Notes: generated by a model not told the origin, from the sequence alone. A DNA stretch of 15,437 nucleotides from Oscillospiraceae bacterium (GCA_017936985.1 JAGBEM010000044.1:1-15437); one strand, 5' to 3'. Positions 5,937-14,163 are shown, counted from the first letter of the stretch. A program made the numbers and translations.

Positions 5937-6083
5937 ATGGACATCACAGTTGACCTTCCCGCGGAACTTGCAGAACAGGCTGAACAGATGGGTATTTATG
6001 AGTTTGACCGTTGCGTCTACGATGAGGATACCCGTCGTATGATAGCCAGTGTAACTACTGTTTTTTATCGGAAGGGAGCGTGA
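5937..6083 (+). CDS. Small protein of unknown function
   Basis: A 48-residue acidic protein (MDITVDLPAELAEQAEQMGIY...) that I do not recognise. No signal peptide or membrane segment is visible. An in-frame TTG at 5886 with its own AAAGGAAG site (5871-5878) would add 17 basic residues, and I could not decide between the starts; ATG 5937 has a weaker AAGG site. The segment CCCCAAAGGAAG occurs twice upstream (5867-5878 and 5904-5915). The next gene starts 4 nt after its stop. The early part resembles an amphipathic, helix-forming sequence like that of small regulatory proteins, but this is weak evidence. Confidence 0.6.
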   Translation: MDITVDLPAELAEQAEQMGIYEFDRCVYDEDTRRMIASVTTVFYRKGA

Positions 6084-6087
6084 TATT

Positions 6088-7257
6088 GTGAAACGAGTCC
6101 GAACCTTTTTAATCATGGCCGTATTTTTGCTGTCACTGACCGGAAATGTCTTTGCTGCAGAGGCCAGCACAGAACGGCAGGTTGCCGCAGATTACCTGCG
6201 TGAGGCAGGCATCATGGTTGGTGACACCAACGGCGATATGATGCTGGATCAGGGCCTGACCCGTGCTCAGATGGCGGCCCTGCTTACCCGCATCGTTGCA
6301 AATCCCGATCACATCGAAGCGGAGAGCGTCTACTACAGCAATCAGTGTAAGTTCACTGATGTGCCTGATTGGGCAAAGGTCTATGTAGGCTACTGTGCCG
6401 CAAATCATCTGGTGGCTGGTTATGGAAATGGCCTTTATGGGCCGAGTGATCCTGTCACCCCTGCTGCGGCCTGCACGGTAATGCTTCGTTGCTTAGGCGA
6501 CGTGGATATGGAGTGGACTTACAGCACTGCTTGCCAGACGGCTGTTGAACTGGGGTTGTCCTCTGCGGAAGCTCTCACCGGAGCTGAAATCACTCGCGGC
6601 AACATGGCGGTTTTGATCTACCGCACCATGGCGATGATGGGTTATAATATTGATTTACCCGAAGTACAAAAACCGGCCGAGACGCAAGGAGCATCCATCA
6701 GCAGGAATGCAGACGGCTCCATCAATGTCCCCTCTGACGGCTCTCGTTATGTACCGAAAGCTGGTGATGTGATTCGCTGCGATGACGGTACAAATTACAC
6801 CATTACCGATGTGAGCCGCTACGACAAAAATATGTTTGCCAGCGGCCCACTGCCCGAACTGCCCGAGGCTACCTGTGACTGGAGCCTGTTGCCCCAACCG
6901 GAGCTCCCGGATGCAGACGTCAGACACTTCACCATTGCCACCGGTGAGTATATGTTCATCCGCAATCTCTATGAAACTCGCCGTATGCTCTATACCCTGT
7001 ATAATGCTATCGGGGACAACCCTGAAACCTGGCAGAATGGTAAACCGGCTCTGCACCCCAGTGGGAATCCGAAAATCCGCATCAGTCTGACGATCAGCGA
7101 TGATACGCAGGCGCAGAGTTTCTGGCCCTGGCGAGAAAGCGAGATTGTTGCCCCATTCAATTCCAATCCTTGTGGAACTCATTCTCTCGAAGCGTGGGAC
7201 GTCTATAAAAACGGCGTATTCCAGCGCACGGAGTATATGGTCCACCACGTAAGCTGA
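6088..7257 (+). CDS. SLH-domain surface protein
   Basis: A 389-residue secreted protein started by GTG after a GAAGGGAG site. Residues 1-24 are a signal peptide (cleavage near VFAAE). Three S-layer homology modules follow: about 30-72 (incomplete at its start, ending LTRAQMAALLTRIV), about 88-135 (FTDVPDWAKVYVGYCAANHLVAGYG) and about 143-185 (ITRGNMAVLIYRTM). SLH modules bind pyruvylated secondary cell-wall polymers, so this anchors non-covalently to the wall. A Ser/Asp-rich linker (about 200-270) leads to a C-terminal domain (about 275-389) with Trp and Arg clusters and WPWRESEIVAPF that I do not recognise. It sits between the sortase and the giant protein, so it may be a wall anchor or assembly factor for that fibre. 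A terminator follows directly. Confidence 0.85.
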   Translation: MKRVRTFLIMAVFLLSLTGNVFAAEASTERQVAADYLREAGIMVGDTNGDMMLDQGLTRAQMAALLTRIVANPDHIEAESVYYSNQCKFTDVPDWAKVYVGYCAANHLVAGYGNGLYGPSDPVTPAAACTVMLRCLGDVDMEWTYSTACQTAVELGLSSAEALTGAEITRGNMAVLIYRTMAMMGYNIDLPEVQKPAETQGASISRNADGSINVPSDGSRYVPKAGDVIRCDDGTNYTITDVSRYDKNMFASGPLPELPEATCDWSLLPQPELPDADVRHFTIATGEYMFIRNLYETRRMLYTLYNAIGDNPETWQNGKPALHPSGNPKIRISLTISDDTQAQSFWPWRESEIVAPFNSNPCGTHSLEAWDVYKNGVFQRTEYMVHHVS

Positions 7258-7266
7258 AAAGAGGGA

Positions 7267-7300
7267 GACAGCACAGTTGCTTGTGCTGTCTTCCTTTTTT
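7267..7300 (+). terminator. Rho-independent terminator after the SLH gene
   Basis: GACAGCACA (7267-7275) pairs with TGTGCTGTC (7282-7290), and G-T/G-C pairs extend the stem to about 13 bp. It is followed by TTCC and six T. It ends the SLH transcript 9 nt after the stop and separates it from the giant gene, which therefore needs readthrough or its own promoter. Confidence 0.85.
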
Positions 7301-7347
7301 GCATCCCCAAACAATTTCATATTCACCCAAGGGGGGATGCTTTTCTG
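7301..7347 (+). promoter_or_regulatory. Second hairpin in the leader of the giant gene
   Basis: GCATCCCC (7301-7308) is an exact complement of GGGGATGC (7333-7340), followed by TTTTCTG. The 24-nt loop is AT-rich and Cs and Gs flank the stems. It starts right after the first terminator's T-run, so two hairpins are stacked before the ribosome site (GGAGG, 7376-7380). It could be a second terminator or an attenuator in the leader of the giant gene. Confidence 0.4.
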
Positions 7348-7387
7348 TGCAGAGGGGCTTCCTCCCTTATTTTATGGAGGTAAGCCT

Positions 7388-10300
7388 ATGAAAAAGCGCT
7401 TAATGTCAGCGTTCTTAGCCGTCATCATGCTTTTCAGTATGCTCTCGACCACCGCGCTTGCCGCAAGTAGTGAAACGGAAGCGCTCGGCGAGATCGACAT
7501 CTACAATGGCGGCGTAACGATGTCGTATCTGTCTATCAACGGACGTATCCGGGAGCAGATCTATACCTACTACAATCATGTTACCCCCTCCGGCTCGGTT
7601 AAGGAGGTTCCGGCCTACTGTGTGAATCCCAATGATAAGGGCGTTCCTCAAACGGTAGCTGAGGGCGAAAGCATTAAGTATCTGGCCGATGAAAAGGCGG
7701 CCGATCCCAAGGTCACAGGTATCATTGCCAGCGGTTATCCCAACCGCGGATTGAGTGAACTGGGCCTTGAGAACAAGTACCATGCCTACTATGCCACCAA
7801 AATGGCTCTGTGGTGCTATCTGCTCTCCCATTGGGACATCAATAATCTGAAGGTCAATCCCAATCTGACCGGTGTGGAGCTGCAGCGTGCCCAGAAGATC
7901 CTTGCTGCAGCAAAAGATATCTACCGCCGCGGTACTGCATGGACAGAGAACCTGTCTCCGAACATCTCCTGTACGCCTGACCGCGATGTTGCCTATGAGG
8001 TGACCGTCAATGGCCGGCAGTATAAGCAGCAGGTCTTTACCTTCTGGTCCAAGACCTGGATCTGCGACTACACCGTAAACGTGTCTTTCACAGATCCTGA
8101 CAGTGTCCCTGCGGGCACCAGAATCGTGGACATGAACAACAATGACATCACCTCGATCACCACCAGCGGCACCGGCGACGGCTACGCGGGTCAGTTCAAG
8201 GTGCTGTATCCTGTTGATAGCATTGCTGGCCAGACTGGAAGTGCTCAGCTGTCCTTCGATACCAATGTTTATCAGTATGCGATTTTTTACGCTTCTGTTG
8301 TTGAGGTAGACAAGTACGGCAACATCCAGAATTACATGGTAGACACTGACCCCACCCGCCCCATGGAACTGTCCATCTACAGCAACTATGGTGACGAACC
8401 CGAGGAAGAGATGGATACCGGTCTCCAGATCGTCAAGTACGAGGCTGGCACCACTATTCCTCTGAGCGGCGCCATGTTCGAGGTGGTTGGTCCTGACGGA
8501 GCTACCGTGGGCACCTTTACCACCAATTCCTCTGGTAAGATTCGTATTCCTTTGACTCTTATCGGCAATTACACCGTTTATGAGCGGGTCGCACCGGACT
8601 TTTATCTGCTCAGTGAAGAACCTGCTCAGAATGTTCAGGTTGTCTACGGTGAAGTAGCCGAGGTCGTTTTTGAGAACGAGCCCTACGGTAATCTCCGCAT
8701 TGAGAAGACTTCCAATACCGGCATGAACCTTCCCGGCGCCATGGTCACTGTGACCCATATCGAAAGCGGAAAAACCTATTCTGCTGAGACAAACAGCGCC
8801 GGTGTGGCCATGTTCAATGAGATTCGCCCCGGCGCCTACCGAATCCAGGAAACCGCAGCACCGTCCGGATGGTTGCTGAACGACACCATCTATACCACCA
8901 ATGTGGTGGCTGGCGAGACTACTACCTTCCATCTGGTCAATGAAGAACTGCCCGGCCTGCGTATCATCAAGTATGACCGCAAAAATATGGTCGCTATGCC
9001 TGATGTCACCTTCGAGGTCTGGCGTGACGGTGTTTCCCTCGGTACGTTCCGCACCGATGAATTCGGTGAGATTTTGCTCACCGACATTGAACCCGGCACC
9101 TATCGCGCAGTGGAAGTGGATACTGGCAATGACGGCTATATCCTCGACACCACTCCCCAGGAGGTAGAACTGGAAGCTGGCGATGGCATCAAGGAATTGA
9201 TGTTCTTTAATGACGTCAAGCCGGGCTTGCGTTTGGTGAAGGTAGATAGTGCTGACCCCTCCAAGGTCATCCCTAATGTCCTGTTTGAGATCAAGTCCGT
9301 TGCCGGTGACTACGGCCCCGAGGAGTTCCGTACCGATGAAAACGGTGAGATCGACCTGAGCAAGCTCCCCGCTGGTGCTTATGTCGTAACGGAATTGTCC
9401 TGTCCGGGCTACGTCATCGACGAAGCGCAGCGCATCATTCAGCTGGACCCCAATGAGGATGCCCAATTTGTTTTCACCAACAGTATCAAGCCCTCCCTGC
9501 AGCTGATCAAGCTCAGCTCCGACGGTTCCCCTCTGGAGGGCGTCACCTTCAGAATTGCCAAAATCGAAGATGGCACTCATTATCTGGATCGCACCACCAA
9601 TAAGAACGGCGAGATCCTTGTAAGTGATCTGGAGCCCGGGGTCTATTCCGTGCGTGAAACCTCTACCGTGTCCAATCACATCATCGACCTGCGCGAGTAT
9701 AAGGTGGAGCTGTTCCCCGGCAAGACCAGCACTCTGGTCATTGAGAATCAGATCCGCCCCAACCTCTATGTTTACAAGCATGACGCGGATACCGGCCAGC
9801 CCATCCCCGATACCGTATTTATCGTCCGCGCAGCCGATGGCCATAGTGTGGATGAGATCCGCACCGGCAAGGACGGTCGGGCCGAGCTGAAGAACCTGCT
9901 TCCTGGAGTCTATGAGATTTCTGAAAAGTCCGTTCCTTCTCCTTATCTGCTGGATGCTCCCAGTCAGCTCGTGACACTCTATCCCAATCGTGACCACACC
10001 GTTTACTTTGAAAACCATCAGAAGCCCAGCCTGACCGTCAACAAGATCTGCAGCGTGACGGGCGAGCCTCTGAAGGGCGCAAAGTTCCAGGTGACCTATG
10101 CCAGCAACGATACCGAAAGCGGCGAGATCAATGATCTGGGCTATTTCTATACCGACGAGAATGGCCAGTTCAAAATCTCTAACCTGAAGGATGGCTGGTA
10201 CAAAATCACCGAACTGGAGTCAGTTCCGGGCTACCGCATCAAAGACCCGGCCACGCAGGAAGTGTTTGTCAAGGCCGGCGAAAGCAAGACCGTTACCTTT

Positions 10301-13300
10301 GAGAACACTCCCCTCAGTGCACTGGTCGTCTTCAAGTTCGATTTTGTTACCGGAGAGGCCGTGAAGAACGCCGTCTTCCAGGTCAAATACCTCACCGGCA
10401 CTTCCGGTACTGGCGGCACAGTCATTGGCACCTACAAGACTTCGGCCAACGGCAGTTTCACTATTACCGGTCTCGACGAAGGCACCTATATTGTGGAAGA
10501 ACTGGCCAGTGACAGTTCTCATGTCATCGACACTGCTCCCCAGACCGCCTATATCAGCGGCAAGGATCAGGATGTGGTAGAGCTGTACTTCGGCAACTCT
10601 CCCAAAGGCGCGTTGCTGGTCAAGAAGATCGACAGCGTGAGCCGTAAGCCTCTGTCCGATGTTGAGTTCTTTGTAACCACTTCTGACGGCACTGTGGTGG
10701 GCGACGCCAACGGCAAATTCACCACCGACAGCGCAGGCACCTTCCTGATCGAAGGTATCGACCCCGGCACCACCCTCGTCGTAAAAGAAGTCCGCACCAA
10801 GGATAACAGCTACATTCTGGACGACACCCCTCAGACTGCCCGTATCAGAGCTGGACAGACTGTAACCCTGGAGTTCCGGAATCAGCCCAAAGGCAATCTC
10901 ATCATCAATAAGCTGGATTCCGTAACCGGCGAGCCATTGAAGGGCGTTGAGTTCAAAATCACTTACGCAGACGGCTCCTATGTGGATGCCGAGGGCGGCA
11001 AGCTCTCCACCAAGGGCACCTATGTGACGGACGCCAACGGCCAGATCGTGCTGTCCAATGTCAGCGGCACACTGATCGTGACCGAGGAGAAGACTATTGA
11101 TGGCTATAGCATCGACCCCGAGACCCGTAGCCAGACCGTCGTTGTCAATCCTGATGATACCCAGACCCTTACCTTCTACAACATCCCCAACGGTTGCCTG
11201 TTGATCACCAAGGTTGACGGTATCACCGGCAAGCCTTTGAGCGGCGTTGAGTTCAAGATTGCCGGTTGTAATGGCTGTGAGTATCCCGCAGGAACTTACA
11301 CCACCAATGAGGATGGCATCATCCGCCTGAAGAACATCCCCAGTGGTTGCTACTCCGTTTTGGAGACTTCCGCAAAGGATGGCTACCTGCTGGATAACAC
11401 TGTGCACACCGTCAAGGTGGAGTCCGGCGACTGCAAGGAAGTCACCTTCAAGAATATGCCTCTGGGCGGCCTCGTCATCAAGAAGATGGATGCTGTCACT
11501 AAGGAACCTCTGGCAGGCGCAATCTTCCGTGTGACCACCGCTGCCGGTGCTGCGGTCGGCACCACTGGCGGCGAGTATCGAACTGACGAAAACGGCTATA
11601 TCTCCATCCCCAAGGTGGAGCCTTCCAGCTTGATCGTGACCGAAGTTCAGGCACCCGAGGGCTACCTGCTGGACGATACCCCCAAGACCATCGAGATCAA
11701 GGATCATCAGACCTATGTGCTGGAGTTCTTCAACCAGCCTTTGGGCAATCTCGTGATCCACAAGCAGGATTCCGTGACGAAGGAGCCTCTGGAGGGTGTC
11801 CAGTTCAAGATCACCTACACTGACGGTCGAGTGGTTGACGCCGATGGTGGCCAGCTTTCCTCCAACGGTTTGTACTGGACCGATAAGGAAGGCATGATCA
11901 AGATCGATGGCATCACGGGCTCCATCGTAGTGACTGAGGTGCAGAGCATCCCGGGTTATACCATCCATGAGGAGACCCGCACCCAGACCGTGGTTGTGAA
12001 TACCAACGACACGCAGAGCTTGTATTTCTACAACGATCCCGTGGGCGGTGTTGAGATTATCAAGGTCAATGCCGACAAGAAGACCGAGCGCATCCCTAAT
12101 GTGAAGTTCGAGATCCGTCGCGCAGACGATGGTCTTGTGGACACTGTGACCACTGACAAGAACGGCCGCGCCTTCCTGTCTCTGGAAGATGGCCACTACT
12201 ACGCTGTGGAAATCGAAAGTGCGGAAGGCTTCGAGTTGGACAACACCCCCCACTACTTCGAGGTAAAGGACGGCAAAACCACCACCCTTACCGTCGAAAA
12301 TAAGAGCCTGTCCGGCATCCTGATCCACAAAATCGATAGTGTTACTGGTGAGGGCATCTACGGTGTGACGTTCCTGCTCTACGACAGCAACAAGACCCCT
12401 ATTGGCCAGTACGAGTCCGATCAGGACGGCTGGGTATACATCACCGGCCTCACCGAGTCCGGTCGCTACTACATCCGTGAACTGGAGAACGAAGGCTACA
12501 ACGTGGACACCCAGATGAAGACGGTCTACGTCCGTGCGGGTAAGACCATCGAAATCGAGTGGGAGAACGAGCCCATCACGGGCCAGATCCAGATTTACAA
12601 GTATGCAGGCGAGTACAACGAGATCACAGGCACCGCCCCTGGCACCCCGCTGAAGGGTGCTGTTTACGAAATCATCAATGCCCGCAGCGGTAAGGTCGTG
12701 GACTATATCACTACCGATGCGCGTGGCGTAGCGGCCAGTAAGCCTCTGCCTCTGACCCGCTATCAGATTCGTGAAGTATCTGCACCCGCCTATTGGCAGG
12801 TATCCGCTCAGGTGTTTGATGTGACACTGGAGTATGCTGGCCAGATAATCAAACTCAACGCTTATGATAAGACGGCTGAACTGGGGGTTTCCATCACCAA
12901 GCGCGGCAACGCTGCCGTGTTGGCAGGTACTCAGATGCGCTACGACATCACCGTGGCTAACACTTCCAATGTGGATCTGGAGAGCTTTTTCTGGCATGAC
13001 CACATTCCCACTGATATTGCCAGAGCTACTACTCTTACCACCGGCACCTACAGCGCCCGGCTGAATTACCGCATCCTGTATAAGACCAACTATATGGCGA
13101 ATTATCAGGTGCTGGCATCCAATCTGCTGACCAGCAACAACTACTCCTTTGCGCTGAACGCCATTCCTATGCAGGCTGGTGAGGTCATTACCGATGTCTA
13201 CTTTGATTTTGGCAGGGTTCCTGTTGGCTTCCAGAGCGTTGCCAATCCTACCTTGAGTGTCATGGTCAGCGGTAATGCCGTCAATGGTTACTACATGACC

Positions 13301-13417
13301 AACCGAGCTGACGTAGGAGGCAAATATCAGGGCACTTGGCAGACCGCAAACGCTAGCTGGGTGACCATCATTCAGCGCTATGGCAACACTCCCACGCTGC
13401 CCAAGACCGGCTATTGA
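7388..13417 (+). CDS. Giant fibrous adhesin/pilin-like protein: TED-like head, 16 SpaA repeats, LPKTG end
   Basis: 2009 residues. ATG 7388 follows GGAGG by 7 nt; the frame's extension to 7277 is untranslated leader. Residues 1-26 are a signal peptide. A thioester-domain-like head covers about 40-340, with AYCVNP (Cys78) and ATKMALW (Lys138). From 345 to 1833 there are 16 SpaA/Cna-B-type modules of 88-102 residues, starting near 345, 435, 523, 613, 703, 792, 881, 978, 1075, 1170, 1270, 1361, 1454, 1554, 1643 and 1732. Each keeps a Lys in its first strand, a Glu in the Y-x-V-x-E motif and an Asn in its last strand (FxN), the pattern of Lys-Asn isopeptide bonds. A C-terminal domain (1834-2000, ITVANTSNVDLESF) resembles DUF11-like modules. 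The protein ends TPTLPKTGY with no hydrophobic segment or basic tail. The role is a wall- or pilus-linked fibre for cell contact; the ligand is unknown. Confidence 0.9.
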   Translation: MKKRLMSAFLAVIMLFSMLSTTALAASSETEALGEIDIYNGGVTMSYLSINGRIREQIYTYYNHVTPSGSVKEVPAYCVNPNDKGVPQTVAEGESIKYLADEKAADPKVTGIIASGYPNRGLSELGLENKYHAYYATKMALWCYLLSHWDINNLKVNPNLTGVELQRAQKILAAAKDIYRRGTAWTENLSPNISCTPDRDVAYEVTVNGRQYKQQVFTFWSKTWICDYTVNVSFTDPDSVPAGTRIVDMNNNDITSITTSGTGDGYAGQFKVLYPVDSIAGQTGSAQLSFDTNVYQYAIFYASVVEVDKYGNIQNYMVDTDPTRPMELSIYSNYGDEPEEEMDTGLQIVKYEAGTTIPLSGAMFEVVGPDGATVGTFTTNSSGKIRIPLTLIGNYTVYERVAPDFYLLSEEPAQNVQVVYGEVAEVVFENEPYGNLRIEKTSNTGMNLPGAMVTVTHIESGKTYSAETNSAGVAMFNEIRPGAYRIQETAAPSGWLLNDTIYTTNVVAGETTTFHLVNEELPGLRIIKYDRKNMVAMPDVTFEVWRDGVSLGTFRTDEFGEILLTDIEPGTYRAVEVDTGNDGYILDTTPQEVELEAGDGIKELMFFNDVKPGLRLVKVDSADPSKVIPNVLFEIKSVAGDYGPEEFRTDENGEIDLSKLPAGAYVVTELSCPGYVIDEAQRIIQLDPNEDAQFVFTNSIKPSLQLIKLSSDGSPLEGVTFRIAKIEDGTHYLDRTTNKNGEILVSDLEPGVYSVRETSTVSNHIIDLREYKVELFPGKTSTLVIENQIRPNLYVYKHDADTGQPIPDTVFIVRAADGHSVDEIRTGKDGRAELKNLLPGVYEISEKSVPSPYLLDAPSQLVTLYPNRDHTVYFENHQKPSLTVNKICSVTGEPLKGAKFQVTYASNDTESGEINDLGYFYTDENGQFKISNLKDGWYKITELESVPGYRIKDPATQEVFVKAGESKTVTFENTPLSALVVFKFDFVTGEAVKNAVFQVKYLTGTSGTGGTVIGTYKTSANGSFTITGLDEGTYIVEELASDSSHVIDTAPQTAYISGKDQDVVELYFGNSPKGALLVKKIDSVSRKPLSDVEFFVTTSDGTVVGDANGKFTTDSAGTFLIEGIDPGTTLVVKEVRTKDNSYILDDTPQTARIRAGQTVTLEFRNQPKGNLIINKLDSVTGEPLKGVEFKITYADGSYVDAEGGKLSTKGTYVTDANGQIVLSNVSGTLIVTEEKTIDGYSIDPETRSQTVVVNPDDTQTLTFYNIPNGCLLITKVDGITGKPLSGVEFKIAGCNGCEYPAGTYTTNEDGIIRLKNIPSGCYSVLETSAKDGYLLDNTVHTVKVESGDCKEVTFKNMPLGGLVIKKMDAVTKEPLAGAIFRVTTAAGAAVGTTGGEYRTDENGYISIPKVEPSSLIVTEVQAPEGYLLDDTPKTIEIKDHQTYVLEFFNQPLGNLVIHKQDSVTKEPLEGVQFKITYTDGRVVDADGGQLSSNGLYWTDKEGMIKIDGITGSIVVTEVQSIPGYTIHEETRTQTVVVNTNDTQSLYFYNDPVGGVEIIKVNADKKTERIPNVKFEIRRADDGLVDTVTTDKNGRAFLSLEDGHYYAVEIESAEGFELDNTPHYFEVKDGKTTTLTVENKSLSGILIHKIDSVTGEGIYGVTFLLYDSNKTPIGQYESDQDGWVYITGLTESGRYYIRELENEGYNVDTQMKTVYVRAGKTIEIEWENEPITGQIQIYKYAGEYNEITGTAPGTPLKGAVYEIINARSGKVVDYITTDARGVAASKPLPLTRYQIREVSAPAYWQVSAQVFDVTLEYAGQIIKLNAYDKTAELGVSITKRGNAAVLAGTQMRYDITVANTSNVDLESFFWHDHIPTDIARATTLTTGTYSARLNYRILYKTNYMANYQVLASNLLTSNNYSFALNAIPMQAGEVITDVYFDFGRVPVGFQSVANPTLSVMVSGNAVNGYYMTNRADVGGKYQGTWQTANASWVTIIQRYGNTPTLPKTGY
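8420..12886 (+). repeat. 16 tandem SpaA/Cna-B-type coding repeats
   Basis: Sixteen diverged units of about 265-305 nt encode the stalk of the giant protein. The last strand of each unit runs directly into the first strand of the next (for example FENxP then G/N-L-x-I-x-K). Within the array, units 9 and 10 (10610-11194) closely resemble units 12 and 13 (11468-12046), which suggests a block duplication. The divergence is high in the first eight units, so the array is old and the middle is more recent. Confidence 0.85.
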
Positions 13418-13451
13418 TAAATAGCCATTCAAACCAATAACAACTGACTAT

Positions 13452-13491
13452 GGCCTGTGCAGGATTTTCATAAATATGTCCTGCACAGGCC
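13452..13491 (+). terminator. Perfect 13-bp hairpin after the giant gene
   Basis: GGCCTGTGCAGGA (13452-13464) and TCCTGCACAGGCC (13479-13491) pair fully around a 14-nt AT-rich loop. Only CTTCATATT follows, so there is no true T-run. It may be a weak terminator or an RNA-processing or stability hairpin that separates expression of the giant gene from the HD-GYP gene 25 nt later. Confidence 0.6.
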
Positions 13492-13515
13492 CTTCATATT
13501 ACGGAGGTTTTAATA

Positions 13516-14163
13516 ATGGAACACATTCGTCTTCAACTGATCCCTATTAAGGAAATGAATAAAGACCTGTATTGCCAGGACGGAATGCACAGCGACTATT
13601 TCCGTGAGTTTGTGCAGATGATGCTCTGCCATGCGTGGACGATTGGCTTTTTGCCTTCCGACCTTTGGGATGCAATTCCTGACATTGCGCAGGCTGCTAC
13701 CATGCACGATATCGGCAAGACTGCGCTGCCTGAAACGATTATCAACAAAAAGGGGCGGCTTTCTTCCGCAGAACATGAGTTTGTCAAAGCACATACCATT
13801 TTGGGCGCCGCAATGGTTGAAATCGCGCTTGCAGAAATGCGGGACGAGCCGATTTATGACTATGCCCTGGAAATCTGCCGGCATCATCACGAGCGGGTCA
13901 ATGGCCGGGGTTATCCTGACCATCTGTGCGGAGGCGAGATTGCATCCTATGTGCAGGTCATCAGTCTGGCCGATGCCTATGATGCTCTTCGCAGCCCCAG
14001 AAGCTACCGGGATGGAATCACAGATGCCCAAGCGGTGAAAATGCTTCTGGACGAAGAGTGCGGCGCCTTCGATCCGGATCTGATCGATGCCTTTGAGCCG
14101 ATTCTCGGTGAACTCTGGGATTTGGCTCGGCATTTGGCTGAGGACCCGAATCGCCGGGATTAA
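13516..14163 (+). CDS. HD-GYP domain phosphodiesterase
   Basis: A 215-residue soluble protein that is essentially one HD-GYP domain. It shows the HD pair in MHDIGKTALPETI (His64, Asp65), a following KGRLSSAEHEFVKAH segment with a conserved His, the HHHE run (123-126), NGRGYP (129-134), and LADAYDALRSPRSYR. In the known family this binds metals and breaks down c-di-GMP, and some members use related dinucleotides. The conserved HHExxDGxGYP has Asn129 in place of Asp. No sensor or receiver domain is present. It has a CGGAGG site and lies between the giant fibre gene and the type IV secretion genes, so it could link c-di-GMP to surface contact and transfer; that is inference. Other HD phosphohydrolases are a less likely reading. 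Confidence 0.85.
   Translation: MEHIRLQLIPIKEMNKDLYCQDGMHSDYFREFVQMMLCHAWTIGFLPSDLWDAIPDIAQAATMHDIGKTALPETIINKKGRLSSAEHEFVKAHTILGAAMVEIALAEMRDEPIYDYALEICRHHHERVNGRGYPDHLCGGEIASYVQVISLADAYDALRSPRSYRDGITDAQAVKMLLDEECGAFDPDLIDAFEPILGELWDLARHLAEDPNRRD

Noticed and set aside
7277..7387. Extended N-terminus for the giant protein
   Set aside because: It crosses two hairpins and gives no signal peptide at its start, while ATG 7388 has a good ribosome site and an immediate signal peptide.
7415..13432. Very long open frames on the minus strand opposite the giant gene (hundreds of codons each)
   Set aside because: They are antisense to a strongly supported gene, have no good ribosome sites or recognisable domains, and result from its regular codon use, which rarely produces antisense stops.
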